From contig JAQWGI010000008.1 in the NCBI GenBank assembly GCA_029238315.1, forward strand, positions 105,028-169,027: 64,000 bases of DNA, in the 5' to 3' direction. Below the pieces are notes generated by a model. It saw only the letters and a list, made by a program, of their open reading frames with translations, did not search any database and was not told the DNA's origin. The translations under genes and the position numbers were made by a program. Shown in pieces: positions 43,797-54,005 of the stretch; the first letter of the stretch is position 1, and each line of letters begins with the position of its first letter. Source of the DNA: Polaribacter sp. GTDB taxonomy: Bacteria > Bacteroidota > Bacteroidia > Flavobacteriales > Flavobacteriaceae.

Positions 43797-45355
43797 CGAC
43801 TTAATCTTGTTGCTTTTTTTCGAATAATTTCTCGGATTGGTCTATTTTCAATTTTACTTTCTAACCAAGACAAAATGTCTAAATAAAGAAATGCGCGTTT
43901 TTCGTAGGGATGATTTTCAAACTTTTGCAATCTAGTGTGAATTTTTTTGAATTCGTTTTTTATTTGATGTGGATATACATCACTTAAAGCTTTAATCGAA
44001 ATAATAAATTCTTTTTGAACTGCTTGTAAATTCTTCATTTTAAGTAAGAATTTATAAGTCTCTTTAAATTGTCTTTCTAAATGATAATCCATTCCACATT
44101 CATAATGAGCAATCAAATTTAAAACCCTTGCAAAACATTGCAGATCTTCTGCTGCTTGTAAATTTTTAGAATCAATAATCTTTGCCAAAAAAGCAATACA
44201 TTTTCTATTTTCACCCATCCCAAAATACAAACATGCAATTTTATAATACAAGATTACAATATGATGATTATCTAACCTAGAAGCATATTTCTTTATCTTT
44301 TGCTCTATTTCTTTTACCAAAAACTCCCCTTCTTTAAATGTGCCTTCTAAAAAGTGTAAATGCAATTGATTTGCCGTATAGTATTGAAAAATCAACAGCT
44401 CGGTGTTGCTGTTTAACGGAATTTCTTGATTTTTAATTTCCGCTTTAAAAAAATCAAGTTCTTCCTTAAATTTCGAAAAGTGTTTTAGAAAAAAAAGAGA
44501 TTCAAGTAAATAGTTTTTCCCTTTTAAATAAAACACAGGGTGTAATGAGATTAGCTTTGTATTCCCTCTAAACAACTGCATCCATTTATGCGAATATTTA
44601 TAACACATTAAAAAATCTTGCAGTAAAAAACTCTTCCATACGTGAGCTTTAAACAACCAAAGTTTCTCTCTAAAACCGAGTGTACTAAAATCAAATTCTG
44701 GCATTCTAGCATCAAAGTATGTCGTAACTTTTGCAAACTCTTCATCGTTTCGAGCAGGTCCAGTTTTTAGTAATATACTGTATAATTGTAATGATAAATT
44801 AGACAATTTACTAGTTATTACATTTTGCTGGCTTAACATCTTTGCTTGTTCAGAAAGTACGTCTGCTCTCGAACTAATACTTCTTGTGATGTATTGTGTT
44901 TCAATTACTTTTTCAAGTTCAACAATTTCGTAAGCAATATTTTTCTCTTCGTTTTCAATTGCCATTGATTTCGCTTTATCTAACAATTTTAAGCTTTGTT
45001 TGTACAAGCCTTTTTGATATAAAACGGTTGCGAAATCTAATTGCTCTCTGATTTGAATTCTAATATTTTGATGAGCTGGATTTAAACGTAAACTAATTAA
45101 GATTTGACGGTATAAATGTGCTTTTAAATTTGACAATTGTTGTTTGGTAACAATTCCATTCTCTAAAATTTGTCGTTCATCGTAGGTTTTTAACTTTTCT
45201 AAAAATTTAAATAAAGAAAAAAACTTTGCATCTGTATTTCCACCTAATCTTCCAACATACAAATTAAATTGTCTTTTTTCTGATTTTGACAACGATTTAA
45301 TCAACTCAAACAATGCATCGTTTTGATTATTGGCTAACGTAAATGATTTACCCAT
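43793..45355 (-). CDS. Large helical protein of unknown function (TPR-like)
   Basis: 520 residues, no signal peptide or TM segment. The N-terminus reads [28 protein letters not shown], a pattern I have seen only in Bacteroidota hypothetical proteins. The rest is almost wholly alpha-helical with repeating hydrophobic/Tyr spacing ([42 protein letters not shown]), suggesting degenerate TPR repeats and a scaffold role. It is divergent from leuA and convergent with metG. Function is unknown. Confidence 0.8.
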   Translation of the reverse strand: MGKSFTLANNQNDALFELIKSLSKSEKRQFNLYVGRLGGNTDAKFFSLFKFLEKLKTYDERQILENGIVTKQQLSNLKAHLYRQILISLRLNPAHQNIRIQIREQLDFATVLYQKGLYKQSLKLLDKAKSMAIENEEKNIAYEIVELEKVIETQYITRSISSRADVLSEQAKMLSQQNVITSKLSNLSLQLYSILLKTGPARNDEEFAKVTTYFDARMPEFDFSTLGFREKLWLFKAHVWKSFLLQDFLMCYKYSHKWMQLFRGNTKLISLHPVFYLKGKNYLLESLFFLKHFSKFKEELDFFKAEIKNQEIPLNSNTELLIFQYYTANQLHLHFLEGTFKEGEFLVKEIEQKIKKYASRLDNHHIVILYYKIACLYFGMGENRKCIAFLAKIIDSKNLQAAEDLQCFARVLNLIAHYECGMDYHLERQFKETYKFLLKMKNLQAVQKEFIISIKALSDVYPHQIKNEFKKIHTRLQKFENHPYEKRAFLYLDILSWLESKIENRPIREIIRKKATRLSR

Positions 45356-45485
45356 AATATTCTTATTATCAGAGTTTTATTTTATAAACAGCTCTTTTAA
45401 ACATCGTAAAGGGGCTATGATAATTTTCTCTCTTAGAAAAGTCAATATATAAATTTGAATTTGATTAAAAAATTAAGAAGTACAC

Positions 45486-46664
45486 ATGCAAGATAATAAA
45501 ATGCAAATTTTTGACACAACGCTTCGTGATGGTGAACAAGTTCCTGGTTGTAAACTAGACACTAAACAGAAATTAGTAATTGCAGAGCGACTGGATTTTA
45601 TGGGGGTAGATGTTATTGAAGCAGGTTTTCCTGTTTCGAGTCCAGGTGATTTTAATTCTGTAAGTGAAGTTGCTAAAATTGTAAAAAATGCTACTGTTTG
45701 TGGTTTAACTAGAGCTGTAGAGAAAGATATCGAAGTGGCAGCTGCTGCCCTTATATACGCCAAAAAACCTAGAATTCATACAGGTATTGGCACCAGTGAT
45801 TCTCATATAAAATATAAATTTAATTCAAGTAGAGAAGAAGTAGTAACAAGAGCTGTACTTGCGGTTCGTTATGCAAAATCATTTGTAGAAGATGTAGAGT
45901 TTTATGCCGAAGATGCAGGGAGAACTGATAATGCTTTCCTGGCTCAGATTTGTGAAGAAGTAATCAAAGCTGGAGCAACCGTATTGAACATACCGGATAC
46001 CACCGGCTATTGTTTACCTGAAGAGTACGGAGCCAAAATAAAATACCTAAAAGAACATGTAAAAGGGATCGAAAAAGTAACTATTTCTTGTCATTGTCAT
46101 AATGATTTGGGCATGGCAACAGCAAACTCTATTGCAGGAGCTATCAATGGTGCTAGGCAAATTGAATGTACCATAAATGGTATCGGAGAACGTGCTGGGA
46201 ATACTGCTTTGGAAGAAGTTGTAATGATTTTAAAACAACATCCAACTTTAAATTTAGAAACCAACATCAATACCCAATTGCTTTATGATACAAGTATGAT
46301 GGTTAGAGAAAAAATGGGAATGCCTGTACAACCGAACAAAGCTATTGTTGGAGCCAATGCTTTTGCGCATAGCTCTGGAATACATCAAGATGGTGTCATT
46401 AAAAATAGAGAAACCTATGAAATTATGAATCCAGAAGATGTTGGTGTTACTGAAAGCGCAATTGTATTAACTGCTAGAAGCGGAAGAGCTGCCTTGGCCT
46501 ATAGGGCTAAAAAAATTGGTTACGAATTAACAAAAATTCAATTAGACAAAGCCTATAATTACTTCTTACAAATAGCAGATATTCAAAAAGAAATTCACGA
46601 TACAGACTTACATTCTATCATGAAAAACGTTAATAAGTTTTCAAAAATAGCCATTGCATCATGA
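45486..46664 (+). CDS. leuA: 2-isopropylmalate synthase, short form
   Basis: 392 residues. The HMGL-like TIM barrel motif [14 protein letters not shown] at residues 8-21 and the metal-binding [13 protein letters not shown] near residue 205 are intact. The protein ends near residue 390, so the C-terminal LeuA dimer regulatory domain of typical ~510-residue enzymes is absent. Position directly before leuCDB supports 2-isopropylmalate rather than homocitrate or citramalate synthesis. A TAAATTTG box at 45450-45457 gives a promoter 29 bases upstream. Overlaps leuC by four bases. Confidence 0.88.
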   Translation: MQDNKMQIFDTTLRDGEQVPGCKLDTKQKLVIAERLDFMGVDVIEAGFPVSSPGDFNSVSEVAKIVKNATVCGLTRAVEKDIEVAAAALIYAKKPRIHTGIGTSDSHIKYKFNSSREEVVTRAVLAVRYAKSFVEDVEFYAEDAGRTDNAFLAQICEEVIKAGATVLNIPDTTGYCLPEEYGAKIKYLKEHVKGIEKVTISCHCHNDLGMATANSIAGAINGARQIECTINGIGERAGNTALEEVVMILKQHPTLNLETNINTQLLYDTSMMVREKMGMPVQPNKAIVGANAFAHSSGIHQDGVIKNRETYEIMNPEDVGVTESAIVLTARSGRAALAYRAKKIGYELTKIQLDKAYNYFLQIADIQKEIHDTDLHSIMKNVNKFSKIAIAS

Positions 46665-48052
46665 GAAAAACACTCTTTGATAAAGTTTGGGATGCCCATG
46701 TAGTTGATGTAATAGAAAATGGCCCACAGATATTATATATAGATACACATTTAATTCATGAGGTAACAAGTCCACAAGCTTTTGAAGAACTTGAAAAAAG
46801 AGGGATTCCCATTGCGAGACCCGATAAAATTGTAGCTACAGCAGATCACAATACACCCACAATCAATCAACATTTACCCATAAAAGATGCGCTTTCTAGA
46901 AACCAGTTAGAAAAACTGACTAAAAATTGTCTTAAGAACAATATTTCTCTGTATGGTTTGGGACATGAAAACAATGGTATTGTACATGTAATAGCCCCTG
47001 AATTGGGCATTACTCAACCTGGAATGACCATGGTTTGTGGAGATTCTCATACGTCAACCCATGGTGCATTCGGAACCATTGCTTTTGGTATTGGAACAAG
47101 TCAAGTAGCACAAGTTTTTGCGAGCCAATGCTTGCTTTTAGAAAAACCAAAAAAAATGAGGGTACTCGTTAATGGGGAATTGAAAAAGGGTGTACTTCCT
47201 AAAGATGTTATTTTATATATCATTGCTAAGTTAGGAACCAATTCAGGTACCGGTTATTTTTGCGAATATGCTGGTGATGTTTTTGAAAACATGAGCATGG
47301 AAGGCAGAATGACCGTTTGCAATATGAGTATTGAGATGGGTGCTAGAGGCGGAATGATTGCCCCAGATCAGACAACATTTAACTATATCAAAGGAAAAGA
47401 ATTTGCTCCAAAAGGAACTGATTTTGATGAAAAAGTAGCAAAGTGGAAAACCTTAGCTACAGATGTGGGAGCTGAATTTGATAAAGAATATGAAATAGAT
47501 GCCTCAGATATTGAACCAATGATCACTTTTGGAACAAATCCAGGAATGGGAATTAAAATTTCTGAAAAGATTCCATACAAAAACGAAAGTTCTTTTGAAA
47601 AATCATTGACCTATATGGATTTTGAAAAAGGGAAATCCTTGATTGATACACCAATTAATTATGTGTTTATTGGAAGTTGTACCAATTCTAGAATTGAAGA
47701 TTTTAGAGTTGCAGCCAACTATATAAAAGGAAAACAAAAAGCCGAAAATGTAACAGCTTGGTTGGTTCCTGGATCGCAACGAGTTGCAAAACAAATTACC
47801 GAAGAAGGTTTGAAAGCCACTTTTGAAGCCGCCGGTTTTACGTTAAGACAACCTGGATGTTCTGCTTGTTTGGCAATGAATGATGATAAAATTCCTTCTG
47901 GAGAATATTGTGTATCTACTTCCAACAGAAACTTTGAAGGGCGACAAGGACAAGGTGCTAGAACTATTTTAGCAAGTCCACTTGTAGCAGCTGCAGCTGC
48001 CATTGAAGGAAAAATAATAGACGTTACAAAGGTGCTAGAACCTGTATTATAG
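46661..48052 (+). CDS. leuC: 3-isopropylmalate dehydratase large subunit
   Basis: 463 residues. Aconitase-type [4Fe-4S] cysteines are in [14 protein letters not shown] and [26 protein letters not shown] and [12 protein letters not shown] are further signatures. With LeuD it isomerises 2- to 3-isopropylmalate. The start overlaps leuA (ATGA). Confidence 0.96.
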   Translation: MRKTLFDKVWDAHVVDVIENGPQILYIDTHLIHEVTSPQAFEELEKRGIPIARPDKIVATADHNTPTINQHLPIKDALSRNQLEKLTKNCLKNNISLYGLGHENNGIVHVIAPELGITQPGMTMVCGDSHTSTHGAFGTIAFGIGTSQVAQVFASQCLLLEKPKKMRVLVNGELKKGVLPKDVILYIIAKLGTNSGTGYFCEYAGDVFENMSMEGRMTVCNMSIEMGARGGMIAPDQTTFNYIKGKEFAPKGTDFDEKVAKWKTLATDVGAEFDKEYEIDASDIEPMITFGTNPGMGIKISEKIPYKNESSFEKSLTYMDFEKGKSLIDTPINYVFIGSCTNSRIEDFRVAANYIKGKQKAENVTAWLVPGSQRVAKQITEEGLKATFEAAGFTLRQPGCSACLAMNDDKIPSGEYCVSTSNRNFEGRQGQGARTILASPLVAAAAAIEGKIIDVTKVLEPVL

Positions 48053-48065
48053 ATTAATAAATTAT

Positions 48066-48644
48066 ATGGAAAAATTTACACTTTTAAAATCTACAGCAAT
48101 TCCTTTAGCTTCTGAAAATATCGATACGGATCAAATCATCCCAGCACGATTTTTAAAGGCAACGGATAAATTAGGTTTTGGCGAACAAGTTTTTAAAGAT
48201 TGGCGTTTTCATAAAGACGGAACCATCAATAAAGAGTTTCCTTTAAACAACTCAAAATATAGCGGAAGTATTTTAGTAGCAGGAGATAATTTTGGTTGTG
48301 GTTCTAGTAGAGAACATGCCGCTTGGGCTTTGGTTGGCTATGGATTTAAAGTAATTGTAAGTAGTTTTTTTGCCGATATCTTTAAAGGAAATGCATTGAA
48401 TAACGGATTATTACCCGTACAGGTTACCGAAGATTATTTGAAAAAATTAATTGTGCATCTAGAGGAAAATCCTACATCTGAAGTTATAGTGAATTTAGAA
48501 GAACAAACTATTGAATCTGAAATAGGAAATGCTTCTTTTGAAATTGATGCTTATAAAAAAACTTGCTTGCTAAATGGCTATGATGACATCGATTATTTAA
48601 TCAGTAAAAAACAACAAATCAATGCCTTCGAGGCAACATTTTAA
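48066..48644 (+). CDS. leuD: 3-isopropylmalate dehydratase small subunit
   Basis: 192 residues. The swivel-domain motifs [15 protein letters not shown] and [17 protein letters not shown] are complete. Thirteen bases separate it from leuC, and its end is five bases from the preferred leuB start. Confidence 0.96.
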   Translation: MEKFTLLKSTAIPLASENIDTDQIIPARFLKATDKLGFGEQVFKDWRFHKDGTINKEFPLNNSKYSGSILVAGDNFGCGSSREHAAWALVGYGFKVIVSSFFADIFKGNALNNGLLPVQVTEDYLKKLIVHLEENPTSEVIVNLEEQTIESEIGNASFEIDAYKKTCLLNGYDDIDYLISKKQQINAFEATF

Positions 48645-48648
48645 TAGT

Positions 48649-49764
48649 ATGAAATACAATATTGCAGTAATTCCTGGAGATGGAATTGGACCCGAAGTTA
48701 CAGCACAAGCAAAAAAAGCTTTAAATGCAATCGCTGGTGTTTATGATCACACATTTATCTATAAAGAAGTATTGATGGGTGCCTGTGCAATTGATAAAAC
48801 AGGAAACCCGTTACCAAATGAAACTTTAGCAGTCTGTAAAAAATCTGATGCAATTTTATTTGGTGCAATTGGTCACCCAAAATATGATAATGATCCTTCT
48901 GCTAAAGTTAGACCAGAACAAGGCCTGCTTAAATTGCGTAAAGAATTAGGCTTGTTTTGTAATGTTAGACCCGTAAAAGCTTACGATCAATTAATTGAGA
49001 ATTCACCTTTAAAAAAAGAGGTTATTAAAGGAACTAATATTTCTATATATAGAGAGTTAACAGGCGGAATTTACTTTGGAATTAAGGAGTTAAGTGAGGA
49101 TGGAAAAATTGCCTTTGATGGTTGTTCTTATTCTGTTGAGGAAATAGAACGCATTGCACATTTAGCTTTTATCGAAGCACAAAAGAGACGTAAAAAGCTA
49201 ACACTAGTTGATAAAGCGAATGTGTTAGAAACTTCACGTTTATGGAGAAAAACGGTTACAAATTTAGCAAGTCAATATCCAGATGTTGCACTCGATTTTT
49301 TGTTTGTTGACAATGCAGCAATGCAATTAATTTTAAACCCGAAACAGTTTGATGTAGTATTAACCGAAAATTTATTTGGAGATATAATTAGTGATGAAGC
49401 GAGTGTAATTGGCGGATCTATTGGTTTGCTAGCATCTGCCTCTATTGGTAAAGAAAACGCATTGTTTGAGCCTATTCATGGTTCTTTTCCTCAAGCAACT
49501 GGTAAAAACAGTGCAAATCCACTTGCCTCTATTTTATCGGCTGCTATGTTATTACAACACTTAGGACTATTTAAGGAAGCGGAAGCCATAGAAAAAGCAG
49601 TAGAAAAATCATTAGAACTAGGAATTAGTACAGAGGATATCAACACAGAAAACGCTTTTACAACTTCCAAAGTAGGTGATTTTATTGTTGATTATATTGA
49701 GCATCAACAAGAAAGCAATATGAATTTTATCAATATTCATATGGGACAAAGTACTATTATATAA
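48649..49764 (+). CDS. leuB: 3-isopropylmalate dehydrogenase
   Basis: 371 residues from ATG 48649, the start that places MKYNIAVIPGDGIGPEV at the N-terminus as in the family. ATG 48622 would overlap leuD and add nine unrelated residues. The Arg/Asp-Asn substrate region (FCNVRPVKAYD) and the isocitrate/isopropylmalate signature near NLFGDIISDEASVIGGSIGLLASA are clear. It performs the NAD-dependent oxidative decarboxylation in leucine synthesis. The C-terminus (MNFINIHMGQSTII) is slightly longer than usual. Confidence 0.95.
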   Translation: MKYNIAVIPGDGIGPEVTAQAKKALNAIAGVYDHTFIYKEVLMGACAIDKTGNPLPNETLAVCKKSDAILFGAIGHPKYDNDPSAKVRPEQGLLKLRKELGLFCNVRPVKAYDQLIENSPLKKEVIKGTNISIYRELTGGIYFGIKELSEDGKIAFDGCSYSVEEIERIAHLAFIEAQKRRKKLTLVDKANVLETSRLWRKTVTNLASQYPDVALDFLFVDNAAMQLILNPKQFDVVLTENLFGDIISDEASVIGGSIGLLASASIGKENALFEPIHGSFPQATGKNSANPLASILSAAMLLQHLGLFKEAEAIEKAVEKSLELGISTEDINTENAFTTSKVGDFIVDYIEHQQESNMNFINIHMGQSTII

Positions 49765-49789
49765 CGACTCCTTAAATCAATTGAACAAC

Positions 49790-49821
49790 GAGTGCTATCC
49801 ATGAGGTGGCACTCTTTTTTT
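49790..49821. terminator. Shared terminator between leuB and argH
   Basis: GAGTGC (49790-49795) pairs with GCACTC (49809-49814), extended inward by CC/GG with small bulges and an ATGA loop, then T8. It ends the leu operon 25 bases after leuB and also overlaps the argH stop codon on the other strand. Confidence 0.75.
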
Positions 49822-51094
49822 AATTTGGAAACTTGTCTTTAATCTGACGTAAATACAAATTATGGATGCTTCCAATGTGACTGTGTTTTTTAGAAGTGTC
49901 TGGCTCATAAGTACCCGCTTCTACTTTTGCTCCAATTGCTTTATAGGCATCTCGAAAAGGCATCCCACTTAACATTAAGTTATTGATGTTGTCAACTGTA
50001 AATAAGTACTTATACTTCTCGTCTAAAGGATTTACTTCTTTAACAATAACTTGTTGAATGGCAAAATTAAAAATATCTAAGAGTTCTTTTACTTCTTCTA
50101 TAGCAGAAATCATATGCTCCTTTAACAATTGATAATCTCTGTGATAACCACTAGGTAGATTATTGGTAATTAAAATCATTTCAGTTTGCAAAGCTTGAAT
50201 TTTATTCGACTTCCCACGAATCAACTCAAAGACATCTGGATTCTTTTTATGTGGCATAATACTGCTTCCAGTTGTCAGGGCATCTGGAAAAGAAATAAAC
50301 CCAAAATTCTGGCTCATGTATAAGCAAATATCCATAGCAAATCTGGCTAGAGTATTACCCAAACTTCCCAAAGCAGCAGCAACAGTTCTTTCACTCTTTC
50401 CTCTGCTCATTTGAGCAGCAACCACATTGTATTTTAAAGTAGAAAAACCAAGTTCTTGAGTCGTAAAGTCTCTGTCTATTGGAAACGAACTCCCATATCC
50501 TGCTGCAGAACCCAAAGGGTTTTGATCTACCGTTTGCAAGGCAGCATTTAACAAATACACATCGTCAATTAAAAGCTCTGCATAGGCAGAAAACCATAAA
50601 CCAAAAGAAGAAGGCATGGCTACTTGCAAATGCGTATATCCGGGTAATAATTTTTCTTGATGCTTTTCTGCCAAACCTAATAAGGTTTCAAAGAACGTTA
50701 GTGTTTGTCCTTTAATGATATGTAAATGATCTTTATAGTATAAGTGCAAGGCTACTAAAACCTGGTCATTTCTTGATCGAGCAGTATGAATTTTTTTGCC
50801 AACTTCTCCATAGCTTTTAGTCAATTCATATTCTATCTTTGAATGTACATCCTCAAAATGAGGCTCTATAACAAACGTTCTTGCTTCTATTTGATTACTT
50901 AAGAATGTCAACCCTTCTGTAGCAGACTTCAATTCATTCTCAGAAATTAGACCCACTTTTTGAAGCATTTTTGCATGAGCCAAAGAGGCTTGGACATCAT
51001 ATTTAGCAATATGAATGTCAATTTCACGATCATTGCCAATGGTGAATTTTTCAATTTTCTTGTCGATTGATATTCCTTTGTCCCAAAGTTTCAT
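49820..51094 (-). CDS. argH: Argininosuccinate lyase
   Basis: 424 residues. Fumarase/aspartase-superfamily signature GSSIMPHKKNPDVFE (about residues 270-284), HTARSRNDQVLVALHL and the TSVDxxx-like GYTHLQVAMPSSFGLW region. It releases arginine and fumarate in the last step of the pathway. Slightly shorter than E. coli ArgH (457). It is the distal gene of the minus-strand arginine operon, separated from argE' by 109 bases containing a palindromic repeat. Confidence 0.94.
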   Translation of the reverse strand: MKLWDKGISIDKKIEKFTIGNDREIDIHIAKYDVQASLAHAKMLQKVGLISENELKSATEGLTFLSNQIEARTFVIEPHFEDVHSKIEYELTKSYGEVGKKIHTARSRNDQVLVALHLYYKDHLHIIKGQTLTFFETLLGLAEKHQEKLLPGYTHLQVAMPSSFGLWFSAYAELLIDDVYLLNAALQTVDQNPLGSAAGYGSSFPIDRDFTTQELGFSTLKYNVVAAQMSRGKSERTVAAALGSLGNTLARFAMDICLYMSQNFGFISFPDALTTGSSIMPHKKNPDVFELIRGKSNKIQALQTEMILITNNLPSGYHRDYQLLKEHMISAIEEVKELLDIFNFAIQQVIVKEVNPLDEKYKYLFTVDNINNLMLSGMPFRDAYKAIGAKVEAGTYEPDTSKKHSHIGSIHNLYLRQIKDKFPN

Positions 51095-51111
51095 TCTTCT
51101 TGTGTTTTGTC

Positions 51112-51149
51112 ATTCTCATTCCTGTCTACCGGCAGATAGGAATGGGAAT
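51112..51149. repeat. Palindromic intergenic repeat between argE' and argH
   Basis: ATTCTCATTCCTGTCT (51112-51127) and AGATAGGAATGGGAAT (51134-51149) form an imperfect 16-bp stem with an ACCGGC centre. The 'attcctgtctaccggcag' style palindrome is common between flavobacterial genes. In the arg mRNA it would make a strong hairpin that could protect or partly terminate before argH. Confidence 0.65.
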
Positions 51150-51203
51150 TTGTTTATTAATAATTTACTCTTTATAAATTTCGCAACAAGTGCGGTATAA
51201 CAT

Positions 51204-52274
51204 CTAATGTACGATAACCCGATTCAACAAATCGATATAAATCTGAATCCCTTCTTCAATCTCATTTAAATAGATAAATTCATCTGCCGAATGTGATCTG
51301 GTACTGTCTCCTGGTCCTAATTTTAATGATGGACAAGACAACACTGATTGATCTGATAAAGTAGGTGAACCGTAGGTAGATCTCCCTAAAGAAGCCCCTG
51401 CTTTTACTAATTCATGTGATATTGGAATAGAAGATGAATTTAAATTTGTACCTCTCGGAATAATGCTATCACAAGGAGCTAAATCTTGTAAGATTTTTAC
51501 TATCTCTTCATTAGTATACGCATCATTAACCCGAACATCAATTACTAGTTTTACATCTGCAGGCACAGCATTGTGCTGTTTTCCTGCTTGTATTTGTGTT
51601 ACAGTCATTTTAACAGGTCCTAAAACCTTAGATGTTTTTTCAAAATGATAATTTTGGAACCAGTCTAACACGGGTATGCATTTGTAAATAGCATTGTCTA
51701 AATTAGGATGGGCAGCATGACTTGGTGTTCCTTTTATAACAGCATCAAAAACGACTAAGCCTTTTTCTGCAATAGCCAAATTCATTAGAGTTGGTTCACC
51801 AACAATGGCAACATCAACCTTAGGAATCACAGACAACATACTATTCAAACCATCTGGTCCACTACTTTCTTCTTCAGCAGAAGCAACTATTACTAGATTA
51901 TAACGAAGCTTCTTTTGTCCATAAAAATGAGCAAAAGTAGCTAATAAGGAAACCAGACAACCTCCTGCATCATTACTACCGAGACCATACAGTTTTCCGT
52001 CTTCTACAATTGCTTTAAAAGGGTCTTTTGTATATCCATTGTTAGGTTTTACTGTATCATGATGCGAATTGAGTAACAAAGTTGGTTTTTGATTGTCAAA
52101 ATATTTATTTACAGCCCAAACATTATTTTTGGTTCTGGTGTATTCAATTTTATTTCTTTGAAACCATTGTTCAATTAAAAGAGCTGTTTCTCCTTCTTCA
52201 GATGAAAAAGAAGGGGTTTCAATCAACTCTTTTAACAATTGTATTGCTTCTTTTGTGTTCTGTTCTATACTCAT
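51204..52274 (-). CDS. M20 peptidase: N-acetylcitrulline/N-acetylornithine deacetylase
   Basis: 356 residues. M20 metallopeptidase motifs: SHHDTVKP (His/Asp), the bridging Asp region GLGSNDAGGCLVSL, ASAEEESSG (catalytic and metal Glu) and SHAAHP in the dimerisation domain. Between argB and argH, with an acyl-ornithine carbamoyltransferase in the same operon, the expected substrate is N-acetyl- (or N-succinyl-) citrulline rather than acetylornithine, as in Xanthomonas and Bacteroides. That reading is inference from context. Overlaps argB by four bases. Confidence 0.85.
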   Translation of the reverse strand: MSIEQNTKEAIQLLKELIETPSFSSEEGETALLIEQWFQRNKIEYTRTKNNVWAVNKYFDNQKPTLLLNSHHDTVKPNNGYTKDPFKAIVEDGKLYGLGSNDAGGCLVSLLATFAHFYGQKKLRYNLVIVASAEEESSGPDGLNSMLSVIPKVDVAIVGEPTLMNLAIAEKGLVVFDAVIKGTPSHAAHPNLDNAIYKCIPVLDWFQNYHFEKTSKVLGPVKMTVTQIQAGKQHNAVPADVKLVIDVRVNDAYTNEEIVKILQDLAPCDSIIPRGTNLNSSSIPISHELVKAGASLGRSTYGSPTLSDQSVLSCPSLKLGPGDSTRSHSADEFIYLNEIEEGIQIYIDLLNRVIVH

Positions 52275-53050
52275 GAATTTTTTAATATTGTATGTAAGCT
52301 ATTTGGTTCAAAAATCATAGATGGTAAACCAATGCCAATTTTTTCAACGCCATTTTCTAATGCATAAAAACAATTTTCTATTTTAGGAATCATACCCTCC
52401 ATAATAATGCCTGCATCTATCAATTCTTTAAATTGACTTGGTGTTATTTTTTCTATGACTGAATTTTCATCCTCTACATTTTTTAGGACCCCTTTTTTTT
52501 CAAAACAATAATATAAAGCTGTTTTATATTTTTTGGAGAAAGCTATTGCCAATTCAGATGCAATAGTATCTGCATTGGTGTTTAGTAATTGTCCCTTTTG
52601 ATCGTGAGAAATAGCACAAAAAACAGGTATGATTCCACTTTCCAACAACAACTCTGGTACTTGGATATCAACTTTTTTAACATCTCCAACATAGCCATAA
52701 TCTATCTTTTTTACAGGTCTCTTCTCTGCCACAATCGTATTTCCGTCAGCGCCAGAAAAACCCACAACATTGCATTCATTCGCTTGTAATTTAGCAACAA
52801 TTGTCTTATTTATCTGCCCTGCATAAACCATGGTAATGATCTCTAAGGTAGACAAATCTGTAATTCTTCTACCTTCAACCATTTGAACTTCAACACCCAT
52901 TTGAACGGATAATTTACTCGCTAATTTTCCACCACCATGCACCAAAATTTTTGGCCCTTCTAACATAGAAAACTTTGTTAAAAATGAATCCAGAGCATCC
53001 TCATTATCAATGATATTGCCTCCTATTTTTATTATTTTTAAGGTATCCAT
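52271..53050 (-). CDS. argB: Acetylglutamate kinase
   Basis: 259 residues. Amino-acid kinase motifs KIGGNIID (N-terminus), LVHGGGKLASKL and NTNADTIASELAIAF. It phosphorylates the N-acyl glutamate made by the first enzyme. Its length and lack of an N-terminal helix resemble the arginine-insensitive E. coli type of NAGK (inference). Overlaps both neighbours by one to four bases. Confidence 0.93.
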   Translation of the reverse strand: MDTLKIIKIGGNIIDNEDALDSFLTKFSMLEGPKILVHGGGKLASKLSVQMGVEVQMVEGRRITDLSTLEIITMVYAGQINKTIVAKLQANECNVVGFSGADGNTIVAEKRPVKKIDYGYVGDVKKVDIQVPELLLESGIIPVFCAISHDQKGQLLNTNADTIASELAIAFSKKYKTALYYCFEKKGVLKNVEDENSVIEKITPSQFKELIDAGIIMEGMIPKIENCFYALENGVEKIGIGLPSMIFEPNSLHTILKNS

Positions 53051-53985
53051 TATATTTGTTCTAAAAGCTTCTTTAGTACAACTTGCGCTGCATAGGTTCT
53101 ATTATTTGCCTGTTCGATGACCAATGAATTTGGCCCATCCAATACAGCGTCTTCTACCACTACATTCCTTCTTACAGGCAAGCAATGCATAAACTTCGCT
53201 GTTTTTAATTTTTCTTGCGTCATCATCCACCCTGGGTCTTTCGATAAAATCTCTCCATAAGATTGAAAACTACTCCAATTTTTAACATACACAAAATCAG
53301 CATCTTTAAGTGCTTCTTCCTGATCATAAATCACAGTCGAATCCTTCACTATATTCGGGTTAAGATCATAGCCTTTCGGATGTGTAATGCAAAACTCAAC
53401 ATCTAGTCTTTGCATCATTTGTACAAATGAATTAGCAACTGCATGAGGTAAGGCCCTTGGATGTGGGGCCCAAGACAAGACTACTTTGGGCTTTTTCTTA
53501 GTTGCAAACTCTTTTAAGGTAATGGCATCGGCCAAAGCTTGCAAAGGGTGCGCTATAGCACTCTCCATGTTTACAATCGGAACGGTTGCATACTTTTGGA
53601 AACTTGTTAAAACCATTTCTTGTAGGTCATTTTCTTTATCTTTTAAGCATGCAAATGCTCTGATTGCAATACAATCTGCATATTGAGAGATCACTTGTGC
53701 AGCCTCTTTTACATGCTCAGAGGCTGCTAAATTCATTACAGCTCCTTCTTCAAATTCTAATTCCCATGCAGCATTGACATTCATAACTATGACCTCCATA
53801 CCTAAATTTCGTGCTGCCTTTTCGGTGCTCAAACGCGTACGAAGACTCGCATTGAAAAACAACATGACCAAAGTTTTATTTTTACCAAGTTCTGAAAATT
53901 GAAAAGGGCTCTTTTTAATTTGAATAGCCTCCTCAACAATCCCTGAAATGTTATCTATATCTTCTAAATCTGTATATTTTTTCAT
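53050..53985 (-). CDS. N-acylornithine carbamoyltransferase (acetyl/succinyl-ornithine type)
   Basis: 311 residues. The carbamoyl-phosphate site is FNASLRTRLSTEKAARNLG, not the STRTR of ordinary OTCase. WAPHPRALPHAVANSF and MHCLPVRRNVVVEDAVLD match the acetylornithine/succinylornithine transcarbamylases known from Xanthomonas and Bacteroides. It converts N-acyl-ornithine and carbamoyl phosphate to N-acyl-citrulline. The acyl group (acetyl or succinyl) cannot be fixed by eye; the region NLAASEHVKEAAQVIS contains the specificity position. Confidence 0.9.
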   Translation of the reverse strand: MKKYTDLEDIDNISGIVEEAIQIKKSPFQFSELGKNKTLVMLFFNASLRTRLSTEKAARNLGMEVIVMNVNAAWELEFEEGAVMNLAASEHVKEAAQVISQYADCIAIRAFACLKDKENDLQEMVLTSFQKYATVPIVNMESAIAHPLQALADAITLKEFATKKKPKVVLSWAPHPRALPHAVANSFVQMMQRLDVEFCITHPKGYDLNPNIVKDSTVIYDQEEALKDADFVYVKNWSSFQSYGEILSKDPGWMMTQEKLKTAKFMHCLPVRRNVVVEDAVLDGPNSLVIEQANNRTYAAQVVLKKLLEQI

Positions 53986-54005
53986 AATTATTCTTTTCTT
54001 AAAAC

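Noticed and set aside
45417..45449. Leader peptide upstream of leuA
   Set aside because: The short ORF there has only one Leu codon and lies upstream of the predicted promoter -7 box.
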